A stretch of 64,000 nucleotides of DNA from DATAJX01 sp036261915 (GTDB taxonomy: Bacteria; Pseudomonadota; Alphaproteobacteria; UBA2136; UBA6156). The notes beneath the pieces were generated by a model. The model did not search any database. It was not told the DNA's origin and saw only the letters and a list, made by a program, of their open reading frames with translations. Position 1 is the first letter of the stretch; the number at the start of each line of letters is the position of its first letter. The DNA is taken from NCBI GenBank assembly GCA_036261915.1, contig DATAJX010000002.1, forward strand, positions 1-64,000, written 5' to 3'. Positions 49,054 to 55,555 of the stretch are shown here, in pieces. The position numbers and the translations under genes were made by a program.

Positions 49054-49226
49054 GCGAAAAGGCAGGCACAGCCGGCCAGCGCCAAAGGCCCTTAAAATAA
49101 GGGCTCCCTTGCGAGAGCCCGGCAATGTTCAAACAAGGGGGTGGGGGCAGGGGCCCCCGTAAATCCGGGCCTTGGCAGCAAACCCCTCCGCTGCTTTTGG
49201 CCTTTGCCGCTAAAAATAACCGCTCC

Positions 49227-49246
49227 ATTCCCGCGAAGGCGGGAAT
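49227..49246. repeat. dRS3-like palindrome
   Basis: ATTCCCGCGAAGGCGGGAAT, an 8-bp stem with GAAG loop; the ATTCCC-N8-GGGAAT form is known from neisserial dRS3 repeats and many other genomes. Confidence 0.7.
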
Positions 49247-49282
49247 CCAGTAGTCCTGTCCAAGCCCTCCTGCTGTCGGGCT

Positions 49283-49404
49283 GCCTTATGCTACGCATTC
49301 GGCATAGCACCCTCCGCCTCTGGCTCGGTTGCGGCGCCCCTTCGGGTCGCTTACTCGCCCTTATGAAATTCGCCGTTCGGCGAATGGCGCTCGCGCGTCC
49401 AAAG
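49283..49404 (+). repeat. Dispersed repeat, copy C
   Basis: 122 nt from GCCTTATGCT to CGCGCGTCCAAAG with the ATTCGCC-GTTCG-GCGAAT hairpin; aligns with copy B over its whole length. Confidence 0.85.
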
Positions 49405-49425
49405 TGCCTTCGGCAGGCCCTATGG

Positions 49426-49572
49426 CTAGCCTTCCTCGTCCTCGCCCCACAGCCACAAAATGCCGGTGGCCATGCATTGGAACATCCCCACCGGGCGGGC
49501 TTTCTTGTCCACCAGGTTGCTCCAGGTCAGCACCGGCAGGGTGTCGGCGGTCATGTTGGGGTTGTAGGTCAT
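49426..49572 (-). CDS. Small 48-residue protein downstream of the UmuD-like gene
   Basis: ATG at 49572 with AGAAGGAAG upstream. The sequence (MTYNPNMTADTLPVLTWSNL, then VDKKARPVGMFQCMATGILW and a GEDEEG end) looks folded and not like a chance frame. No motif recognised. It starts 29 nt after the UmuD-like gene on the same strand, so the two are probably one unit. Confidence 0.55.
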   Translation of the reverse strand: MTYNPNMTADTLPVLTWSNLVDKKARPVGMFQCMATGILWLWGEDEEG

Positions 49573-49601
49573 GGGTTTCTTCCTTCTTTTTTCTTAATCT
49601 A

Positions 49602-50129
49602 TTAAAATTCGTGGACCACGCTGCACACCACGCCCCACACATGGCACTCGGTCTCGGGGGTGATCACAATGGGGCTGAAACTGGCGTTTTCCGGCAGCAG
49701 GCGCAAAAACTCACCGCGGGTGTCCAGCCGCTTCACGGTCAGGTCGCCGTCCACCGCCGCCACCACAATGGCGCCGTGCACCGCGGGCTTGCTGCGATCC
49801 ACCACCAGCAGGTCGCCGTCGGCGATGTTGGCGTTGATCATGCTGTCGCCCTGGGCCCGTACAAAAAACGTGGCTTCGGCATTATGCACCAGGTAGCTGT
49901 GCAGGTTCACGTCGGCCTCAACGTGGTCGTCGCCGGCGGTGGGCGTCCCGGCGCGCACGTGCGAGCCGTATAAAGGGATGGTCGGTTCTAGCCCTTCGTC
50001 GCCGTTGGTCAGCATGGCGCGCACGCCTTCCACCCGGCTGGCCGGCACGCGCATCACCACGGTGGGTTCGCCGTACTGCCCGGTGCCGGCCTTGCGCCCC
50101 GCACCACCCCGTTTGCCGCCTCGTGTCAT
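49602..50129 (-). CDS. UmuD/LexA-type self-cleaving S24 peptidase with basic N-terminus
   Basis: 175 residues. The C-terminal domain is UmuD-like: PLYGSHVRAGTPTAGDDHVE with an Ala60-Gly61 cleavage site, Ser96 in QGDSMI, and Lys133 in DLTVKRL. The N-terminus (RGGKRGGAGRKAGTGQYGEP, then VVMRVPASRVEGVRAML) is longer than UmuD and resembles a short DNA-binding segment, so it may be an SOS-type repressor rather than a polymerase subunit. No umuC is adjacent. Two direct repeats overlap its promoter. Confidence 0.85.
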   Translation of the reverse strand: MTRGGKRGGAGRKAGTGQYGEPTVVMRVPASRVEGVRAMLTNGDEGLEPTIPLYGSHVRAGTPTAGDDHVEADVNLHSYLVHNAEATFFVRAQGDSMINANIADGDLLVVDRSKPAVHGAIVVAAVDGDLTVKRLDTRGEFLRLLPENASFSPIVITPETECHVWGVVCSVVHEF

Positions 50130-50174
50130 GTTGCCTGTCTTTCGTTAACCGTTTTTCTTAACGCTTCGATAAAA

Positions 50175-50221
50175 TGATTATTGTTACAAAATTCAAGTTT
50201 GTCAACTCTGATTTTTGTTAC
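50175..50221 (-). promoter_or_regulatory. Promoter and direct-repeat operators of the UmuD-like gene
   Basis: On the minus strand TTGACA (50200-50205), a 17-bp spacer and AATAAT (50177-50182) form a strong promoter. TGATTATTGTTAC (50175-50187) and TGATTTTTGTTAC (50209-50221), read on the plus strand, are 12/13 identical direct repeats 34 bp apart, one on the -10 and one just upstream of the -35. They look like operator sites. Confidence 0.65.
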
Positions 50222-50309
50222 GTAAATCAAGGCATTTTTAAAAAACCATGCGACACCGGCGCATCATTTCCGTACCGTCCACCGACATCCGCCCCCTCAA
50301 ATGCATCAC

Positions 50310-50362
50310 AAGTGTACAGCCAAGCGACATCAGCGCTCCATCTCCGCATCACCTGCGCATCA
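50310..50362 (+). repeat. Left arm of an inverted repeat flanking rplQ
   Basis: AAGTGTACAGCCAAGCGACA and GCATCACCTGCGCATCA (50346-50362) recur in inverted form at 51677-51718, with about 14 extra nt between the two blocks here. Confidence 0.65.
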
Positions 50363-50418
50363 TGCTTGACAGCCCCGTCAAAAACCTTCATAGGGGGCCG
50401 AAATAGAGGAGTTATGTC

Positions 50419-50778
50419 ATGCGTCACGGTGTTTCTGGTCGCAAATTTGGTCGCAAATCCGACGCCCGTCGCGCGTTGCTCGAAGGCTTGGCTATGTCAT
50501 TGATTGAACACGGCCAAATCACCACCACCCTGGCCAAGGCCAAGGATCTCCGCAGCGTGGTCGAACCCCTCATCACCAAAGCCCGCAGCAACACCGTCGC
50601 CAACCGCCGCCTGGTTGCCACTCAAGTTAAAAACCCCATTATCCTCAAGCGTTTGTTCGACGTTGTTGCTCCTATGTTTCAAGGTGTCAACGGCGGTTAC
50701 ACCCGCGTGCTGAAGGCCGGTTACCGCATCGGCGACAACGCCGCCATGGCGCTGATCGAACTCACCAAGCGCGCTTAA
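50419..50778 (+). CDS. rplQ: 50S ribosomal protein L17
   Basis: 119 residues, standard. MRHGVSGRKFGRKSDARRAL, SLIEHGQITTTLAKAKDLR and GGYTRVLKAGYRIGDNAAM are conserved. It binds near the tunnel exit. Normally it follows rpoA; here it stands alone downstream of a TTGACA sequence at 50364 and within a pair of inverted repeats. Confidence 0.98.
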   Translation: MRHGVSGRKFGRKSDARRALLEGLAMSLIEHGQITTTLAKAKDLRSVVEPLITKARSNTVANRRLVATQVKNPIILKRLFDVVAPMFQGVNGGYTRVLKAGYRIGDNAAMALIELTKRA

Positions 50779-50849
50779 TATCGTTAAATTTCAACGTATT
50801 ATATAGCCTTGCCTACGCCCCTTCGGGGGCGTAGTGTTTGGCACATTCA

Positions 50850-51596
50850 ATGAAAGCCCCCGCCATGCTCGCGCACGAAAATGCCAACCAGATCAACGAA
50901 TTACTGCTGACCCCGCTGGCCGAACGCTGCGTGCAGAGCGTGCTGGCCAGCACGCTGGCCGCCGATGGCGAAAAGCTGCCTTACCCGCACTTTTACGTAG
51001 CCGACGTGCTGCCCGAAGACGTTGTCGATCAATTGCTTGCCCTGCCTTTCATTGCACAGGACGTGCACGGCCAGTCGGGCTTGCGCGACATGCACAACGA
51101 CACCCGCACCTACATCGATGCCGCCAACCGCGCGCAGTACGAAGTGTGCGAAGCCGTGGCCCAATGCTTTCAGGATCAACGGGTTGTCGATACCATCGCC
51201 AAGGTGTTCAGTGCGCCGATCGACGGTTGCAACCTGCGTTTGGAGATGGCTTTGGACCAGGACGGCTACTGGAACATGCCTCACACCGATTTAGGTGTTA
51301 AGGCTTTGACCTACCTGCTTTATTTGAGCCGCGACCCGGCCCATGCCGACCTGGCCACCGATGTTTACGACCAGCAACAGCAATGGCACAGCCGCCGCCC
51401 CAGCCTGCCCAACACCGCCATGGTGTTCGTGCCCGGCGACGATACCTTCCATGGCTTTGAAAAACGGCCGTTTTCCGGGGTTCGTAAGACTTTGATCTTG
51501 AACTATGTGACCCCCGAATGGCGCGCGCGGGAGCAGCTGGCTTTCCCCGAAATGCCGGTGCATACCATCGCGTTTGCCAAGCCGAAAGCCGCCTAG
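50850..51596 (+). CDS. 2OG-Fe(II) oxygenase
   Basis: 248 residues from ATG 50850. The double-stranded beta-helix metal site is clear: His145 and Asp147 (PHTDLGV) and His201 (TFHGFEKR), with the 2-oxoglutarate Arg212 (GVRKTL). Resembles prolyl-4-hydroxylase-type enzymes of small-molecule or protein substrates. The substrate is unknown. It follows rplQ by 71 nt and shares the same inverted-repeat bracket; a link to ribosome modification is only a thought from context. Confidence 0.82.
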   Translation: MKAPAMLAHENANQINELLLTPLAERCVQSVLASTLAADGEKLPYPHFYVADVLPEDVVDQLLALPFIAQDVHGQSGLRDMHNDTRTYIDAANRAQYEVCEAVAQCFQDQRVVDTIAKVFSAPIDGCNLRLEMALDQDGYWNMPHTDLGVKALTYLLYLSRDPAHADLATDVYDQQQQWHSRRPSLPNTAMVFVPGDDTFHGFEKRPFSGVRKTLILNYVTPEWRAREQLAFPEMPVHTIAFAKPKAA

Positions 51597-51627
51597 AAGC
51601 CCGTAGCGCAGGTGTAGCGCGGGTGAT

Positions 51628-51656
51628 GCCCCCCTGTACAAAAGGGGGGCTTTTTT
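51628..51656 (+). terminator. Terminator of the oxygenase gene
   Basis: GCCCCCC TGTACAAAA GGGGGGC followed by six T residues, about 30 nt after the stop. Confidence 0.85.
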
Positions 51657-51676
51657 GTCGCAAAAGCGAGCGCGGG

Positions 51677-51718
51677 TGATGCGCAGGTGATGCATGGATG
51701 TCGGTTGCCTGTACACTT
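51677..51718 (-). repeat. Right arm of the inverted repeat flanking rplQ
   Basis: TGATGCGCAGGTGATGC and ATGTCGGTTGCCTGTACACT are the reverse complement of the two blocks at 50310-50362. Confidence 0.65.
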
Positions 51719-51804
51719 GACCCGGCGCGGGGTTCGGGGCAGGGTGCGGCCGATTTACCGGTCCTTTTTGCGGCGGCTTTGCCCGCCATACCCTGGAGCC
51801 CCCC

Positions 51805-53004
51805 ATGATGACCAATCTTGCGTTCAAACCGAATGCCGACGACCCTACGACCAGGACGATGCAAGGGATATTGTACGCCTATGCAGGCACGTTCGGTCCG
51901 ATATGGGCCGAGCTGGCCCACGACGTGGGTGTGCCCGGCCTGCGCGAGCGGGTTGAAAGTGGCGATCCGCTTGGCTTTTTGCCACTGAAGCTGCTTGAAG
52001 CCATGGACCTGCGGCCCGGCGTGCTGAAAGGCACCCATACGTTCAGTGGCCGTCCGCTGGCCAGCGGCAACAACAGCCTTCCGCCGTTTTGCGTGAAGGG
52101 TGATGTGCATAGCGGCAAGCTGCTGGGCCACTGGTTGCTGGGGATTGAACAGCAACGCCCGGTGGGCCAACGACAATTGGCCGAGCGGGTATTGCACCTG
52201 CTTTTGCCGGACATCCTGCCCGGCGAGGTCGAGGCGGCCGAGGTTTTGGCCGGTAGGCGGCCCTTGCCCTGGCGGGCGTTGGTGGCCCTTGCCGAATACC
52301 TGAACCTTTGCGGGGGAGGGGCTTCGCACGAGCTGCTGGTGCAGTTGCTGCACGGGCCGTCGTTCAACCCGCCGCGCTTCGGCAACCCCCAGCCGGTGAG
52401 GAACCTGCTGGAAAGGCTGAAGCGTTACATGGTGCACAGCTTTGCCCTGCCGCCCACCAAAAGGCTGGGCCAGAGCGGTGCCAACACCCATACGCTGCGC
52501 TTCCGGGATAATATGGAGGATGACGCGGATGAGGAGGAGGCCGTGGCCGAACCTGTTGCCGACGCCCCTGCGCCGGAACCGGAAAAACCGGTCCGGCGCA
52601 GGCAAACCCCCCGCAGTGTGGTGGAGGCCAAAGTGCCGGTGGAGTTGAAAACGCCGGTGGCGGTCAAGGTTCCGGCCGGGATAGACCCCGCGCAGGACCC
52701 CCTGCAATGGCTTGAGTATGTTTTGGTGAACAACCGGCACAACCGCGCGGTTTTTGGCCAACTGGTGAAAAGCGCCATGCTGGCTGCCGACCAACAGCAG
52801 GCGGAGATGTATCACCACCTGCGGAAGGCCAATGTGGTGGGGGCCACCCCCACCGTGGTGGCCAACCTGCTCAAGGGCAACGGCGGCTACCCCGCCAAGC
52901 GCCTGAAAGCCATGCTGGGCTTTGTGAAATGCACCCCGGCCGAGGCCGTGGCCGTTTGGCAAAAGCTGCCCGAGGACCCCGAGGCCAAGTTGCCCCGGCG
53001 ATAG
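51805..53004 (+). CDS. Unknown 399-residue cytoplasmic protein
   Basis: No signal peptide or membrane helix. The N-terminal 240 residues are helical; an acidic and Pro-rich linker (DDADEEEAVAEPVADAPAPE) follows, then a compact C-terminal domain from about residue 290 (DPLQWLEYVLVNNRHNRAVF, KGNGGYPAKRLKAMLGFVK). ATG 51805 is followed by another ATG. I do not recognise either domain. A bidirectional terminator separates it from the convergent ppiC-type gene. Confidence 0.65.
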   Translation: MMTNLAFKPNADDPTTRTMQGILYAYAGTFGPIWAELAHDVGVPGLRERVESGDPLGFLPLKLLEAMDLRPGVLKGTHTFSGRPLASGNNSLPPFCVKGDVHSGKLLGHWLLGIEQQRPVGQRQLAERVLHLLLPDILPGEVEAAEVLAGRRPLPWRALVALAEYLNLCGGGASHELLVQLLHGPSFNPPRFGNPQPVRNLLERLKRYMVHSFALPPTKRLGQSGANTHTLRFRDNMEDDADEEEAVAEPVADAPAPEPEKPVRRRQTPRSVVEAKVPVELKTPVAVKVPAGIDPAQDPLQWLEYVLVNNRHNRAVFGQLVKSAMLAADQQQAEMYHHLRKANVVGATPTVVANLLKGNGGYPAKRLKAMLGFVKCTPAEAVAVWQKLPEDPEAKLPRR

Positions 53005-53010
53005 CGAACG

Positions 53011-53040
53011 AAAAACGGCCCCTTGGGGCCGTTTTTTTTA
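53011..53040. terminator. Bidirectional terminator
   Basis: AAAAACGGCCCC TT GGGGCCGTTTTTT between the convergent genes ending at 53004 and 53050. Confidence 0.88.
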
Positions 53041-53049
53041 TGACCGCCG

Positions 53050-53901
53050 TTACTTGGTGGCGGTGGCGCTGACGCCGCCGGCGCCATCGGCATAGGTGAT
53101 GGTGGCATTGGTGCGCAGGCCGGCGAGGTAGTCTTGCACGGCCTTTTGGCTCATTTGCTGCTTGAGGCTGTCGGCCACCTGTTCGAACGGCGGGACGTAG
53201 TGGTCGTTTTTGTCTTCGACCAGGATGACGTGCCAGCCGAACTGGGTTTTGACCGGTTGCTTGGCCACGGTACCCGCCGGGGTGGCGAAGGCCACGGTGG
53301 CGAACTCGGGGATCATGCTTTCTTTGCGGAACCAGCCCAGTTCGCCGCCGTTTTCGGCGCTGGGGCCTTTGCTGTACTGCTTGGCCAGCTCGGTGAAGTT
53401 GGCGGGGGTGGCCACCTTCAGCACGTTGAGGGCCTCGGCTTCGGTCGGCACCAGGATGTGGCGCGCCTTGACCGCCGGGAAAGCCAGCTGGGCCTTGTTC
53501 TCTTCGTAGACCTTTTGCAGCACGGGGATGGTCAGGGTTTCGGAGACCTTTTTGCCCACCAGGAAGTTGATGGCCATTTGCTCGTTGGCTTTGGCGGTTT
53601 CCTTTTTGAACTCGGGGTCGGATTCGATCTTGTTGCTCTTGACCTCTTGCTTGAGCAGTTGCTGCTGGATGAGGGCGTCGAGGATCTGGCGGCGGGCCTC
53701 GGCTTCGCGGCCCTGCTTGAGCTGGGCGGGGATGGGGGCCAGCTGTTCTTCGACCAGGCTTTCGCGGATCTGCACGCCGTTGACGGTGGCCAGGGTTTTG
53801 CCCGTGCCTTCGCCGCTGCCGCAAGCCACCAGCGCGGTGGTGGCCAGCAGGCCGGCGACGATGAGGCCGTAAACGGTTGATTTGGAAGCTTGTGTAGTCA
53901 T
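53050..53901 (-). CDS. PpiC-type peptidyl-prolyl isomerase lipoprotein
   Basis: 283 residues from ATG 53901 (AAGGGG upstream). Lipoprotein signal with lipobox LVAC, lipidated Cys27. A SurA/PrsA-like N-terminal chaperone region (LAPIPAQLKQGREAEARRQI) precedes a parvulin domain (KARHILVPTEAEAL, GPSAENGGELGWFRKESMIP, TQFGWHVILVEDK). Acts in the periplasm in outer-membrane protein folding or export. EpsD-like or PrsA-like membership cannot be separated from sequence alone. Confidence 0.88.
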   Translation of the reverse strand: MTTQASKSTVYGLIVAGLLATTALVACGSGEGTGKTLATVNGVQIRESLVEEQLAPIPAQLKQGREAEARRQILDALIQQQLLKQEVKSNKIESDPEFKKETAKANEQMAINFLVGKKVSETLTIPVLQKVYEENKAQLAFPAVKARHILVPTEAEALNVLKVATPANFTELAKQYSKGPSAENGGELGWFRKESMIPEFATVAFATPAGTVAKQPVKTQFGWHVILVEDKNDHYVPPFEQVADSLKQQMSQKAVQDYLAGLRTNATITYADGAGGVSATATK

Positions 53902-54337
53902 GGTTAACCCCTTGTTTTTTATAGGTAAATTGCGAAAGGGCTTGACACGCCCCCGCGCGACCCGCATAAGCTGCCCGCCATGTGGCCGATTGGCAAGACT
54001 TCTGATGTGTTTTTTAGCAATTCCGCCGGGTTTGCTTGCGCGAACCTTACAGGGGGCATAGCCTTTTAGGCCTATGGGTACAGCCATGACCAATCAGGTT
54101 TTTACTTGTTTGCGCGAGGCCATAAACGGTGGGCCCGTAGCGGCGCGAAGGGCGCTGTGCGGTTTAGCCCGCACAAGCCCGACAAGCCGGTATCGGAGCG
54201 CCGTTTTGGCCCGCGCCCTTTGGGTGGCTCAGCCAAACGCCGCCCGGTTTGGTTTTCTCCTCCTTGCGCAGGGTCAACTGCGCGTCGTCGTCCAAAACGC
54301 AACCCGGACCGCTTCGCTTCGGCGTTTAGGCTGGCCA
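53902..54337. other. Gene-free stretch with inverted duplication
   Basis: No credible gene. Its notable content is the inverted copy at 54083-54112 of the start region of the next gene, followed by GC-rich sequence that decays from the same inverted duplication. Confidence 0.5.
54083..54112. repeat. Inverted repeat, left arm
   Basis: 30 nt matching the reverse complement of 54338-54367 in 27 positions; the right arm contains the start codon of the M23 peptidase gene. Confidence 0.75.
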
Positions 54338-54367
54338 CAAACAAACAAAAACCTGGTTGGTCATGGC
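54338..54367. repeat. Inverted repeat, right arm over the M23 start codon
   Basis: Partner of 54083-54112; covers the ATG at 54363 and the 25 nt upstream, so it also covers the translation initiation region. Confidence 0.75.
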
Positions 54368-55418
54368 TAAACTGCGCGAATGGTTCAATCATACCCTGCT
54401 GGTATCGGTGGCGTTCACCGAAACCGGCGGTGTGCACACGCTGCGCCTGCGCAGCGCCTGGATTGTTTGCGCCTGCGTATTTATGCTGAGCGGCTGGCTT
54501 GGCATGGTGGTGGCCGGCGACTTTGCCGCCGCCCGGTTGAAGGCCCACATTACCGGCAATGCCGAGATGGCCTATTACATCGATGTTATTTCGCAGCTTA
54601 AAGCCGAACGCGACGCCCAGCAGCAGCAGGTGCGCCTGATCGCCCAGGAAATGGGCGTGCTGCAGGCCCGCCTTGACCGTTTTGATGCCCTTGGCGCCAA
54701 GTTGAAGGCCGAGGGCACTTTGTTGAGTGAAGCCCCCGCCAAGGGCGGCGACACCGATGGCGACGGCAAGGGCGGCCCCGAAGACCTGAAAGGCCCGCTG
54801 CCCAGCATGGACGACGTTAGAAAGCAGCTTGGCCTGTTGACCACCCATGCCGACGATGCCGAGATTGCCCTTGAAACCAGCCTGGCCATGGCCATACGCA
54901 AGGCCATGGGCCCCACCAACGAAGGCCTGCCGTACCTGTGGCCGCTGATGATGCCGACCTTCCGGTATTCGAGCAGCTTCGGCTGGCGGGTGGACCCCTT
55001 CCACAACACCAAGGCCTGGCACGCGGGCATGGACCTGGCCAGCCCCATTGGCAGCCCGGTGATTGCCGCCGGTGACGGCGTGGTGACCTATGCCGGTTGG
55101 CGCTTCGGTTACGGCTTTTTGGTGGAAATTAAACACGCGCAAGGTTTCAGCACCCGTTACGGCCACTTGAGCAAGACCATTGCCCGCGAAGGCCAGAAGG
55201 TAAAGGCCGGCGACCTGGTGGCCCTGCTGGGCAACACCGGCCGCAGCACCGGCGCCCACCTGCACTTTGAAGTGCGCCGCGATGAAGTGGCGTTGAACCC
55301 GGTCCCCTTCATTAAAGATACCAAGGACGACGTTTTGGCGCAGGCCGCCAAGGGCCGCGGCACCCAGTTGCTGGCCGCCTGGAACAAGACCCAGACCAAG
55401 AAGGTGGCGAAGAAGTAG
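54363..55418 (+). CDS. M23-family peptidoglycan peptidase
   Basis: 351 residues. One N-terminal membrane helix (SAWIVCACVFMLSGWLGMVV), a coiled-coil region (about 78-118), a Gly/Asp-rich linker and a C-terminal LytM domain with zinc ligands His220 and Asp224 (HAGMDLA) and HLH at 299-301. Catalytically complete, so probably a DD-endopeptidase at the cell wall rather than an EnvC-type activator. The start lies in an inverted repeat and no good ribosome-binding site is seen. Confidence 0.88.
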   Translation: MAKLREWFNHTLLVSVAFTETGGVHTLRLRSAWIVCACVFMLSGWLGMVVAGDFAAARLKAHITGNAEMAYYIDVISQLKAERDAQQQQVRLIAQEMGVLQARLDRFDALGAKLKAEGTLLSEAPAKGGDTDGDGKGGPEDLKGPLPSMDDVRKQLGLLTTHADDAEIALETSLAMAIRKAMGPTNEGLPYLWPLMMPTFRYSSSFGWRVDPFHNTKAWHAGMDLASPIGSPVIAAGDGVVTYAGWRFGYGFLVEIKHAQGFSTRYGHLSKTIAREGQKVKAGDLVALLGNTGRSTGAHLHFEVRRDEVALNPVPFIKDTKDDVLAQAAKGRGTQLLAAWNKTQTKKVAKK

Positions 55419-55431
55419 GTACATGGCCTGC

Positions 55432-55457
55432 GGGCGGCCTTCGGGCCGTTTTTTGTT
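55432..55457 (+). terminator. Terminator of the M23 gene
   Basis: CGGGCGGCC TTCG GGCCG-type stem followed by TTTTTTG. Confidence 0.7.
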
Positions 55458-55555
55458 GCTTACGGATGGGTTACGCAGCTTCGGTTTAGGCTTTACGGTT
55501 TTGGGCTTATCGCCTATGTTGCGGCGATATTAAAAGGCAAGAATCAAGGAATTTC

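Larger units (their letters stand above)
48980..49425. other. Repeat-filled intergenic stretch
   Basis: No gene seen. It holds two direct copies of a GTTCAAACAA-GGGGTGGGG element (48993-49012 and 49127-49147), an inverted copy of the dispersed repeat (49016-49053), a dRS3-like palindrome (49227-49246) and repeat copy C (49283-49404). Confidence 0.6.

Noticed and set aside
49361..49642. 93-codon minus-strand frame across repeat copy C
   Set aside because: It runs through the dispersed repeat in a frame with implausible composition; the 48-codon frame at 49426-49572 has a good ribosome-binding site and better sequence.
54074..54370. 98-codon plus-strand frame before the M23 gene
   Set aside because: It is made of the inverted duplication and GC-rich spacer, has no ribosome-binding site, and overlaps the true start of the M23 gene.
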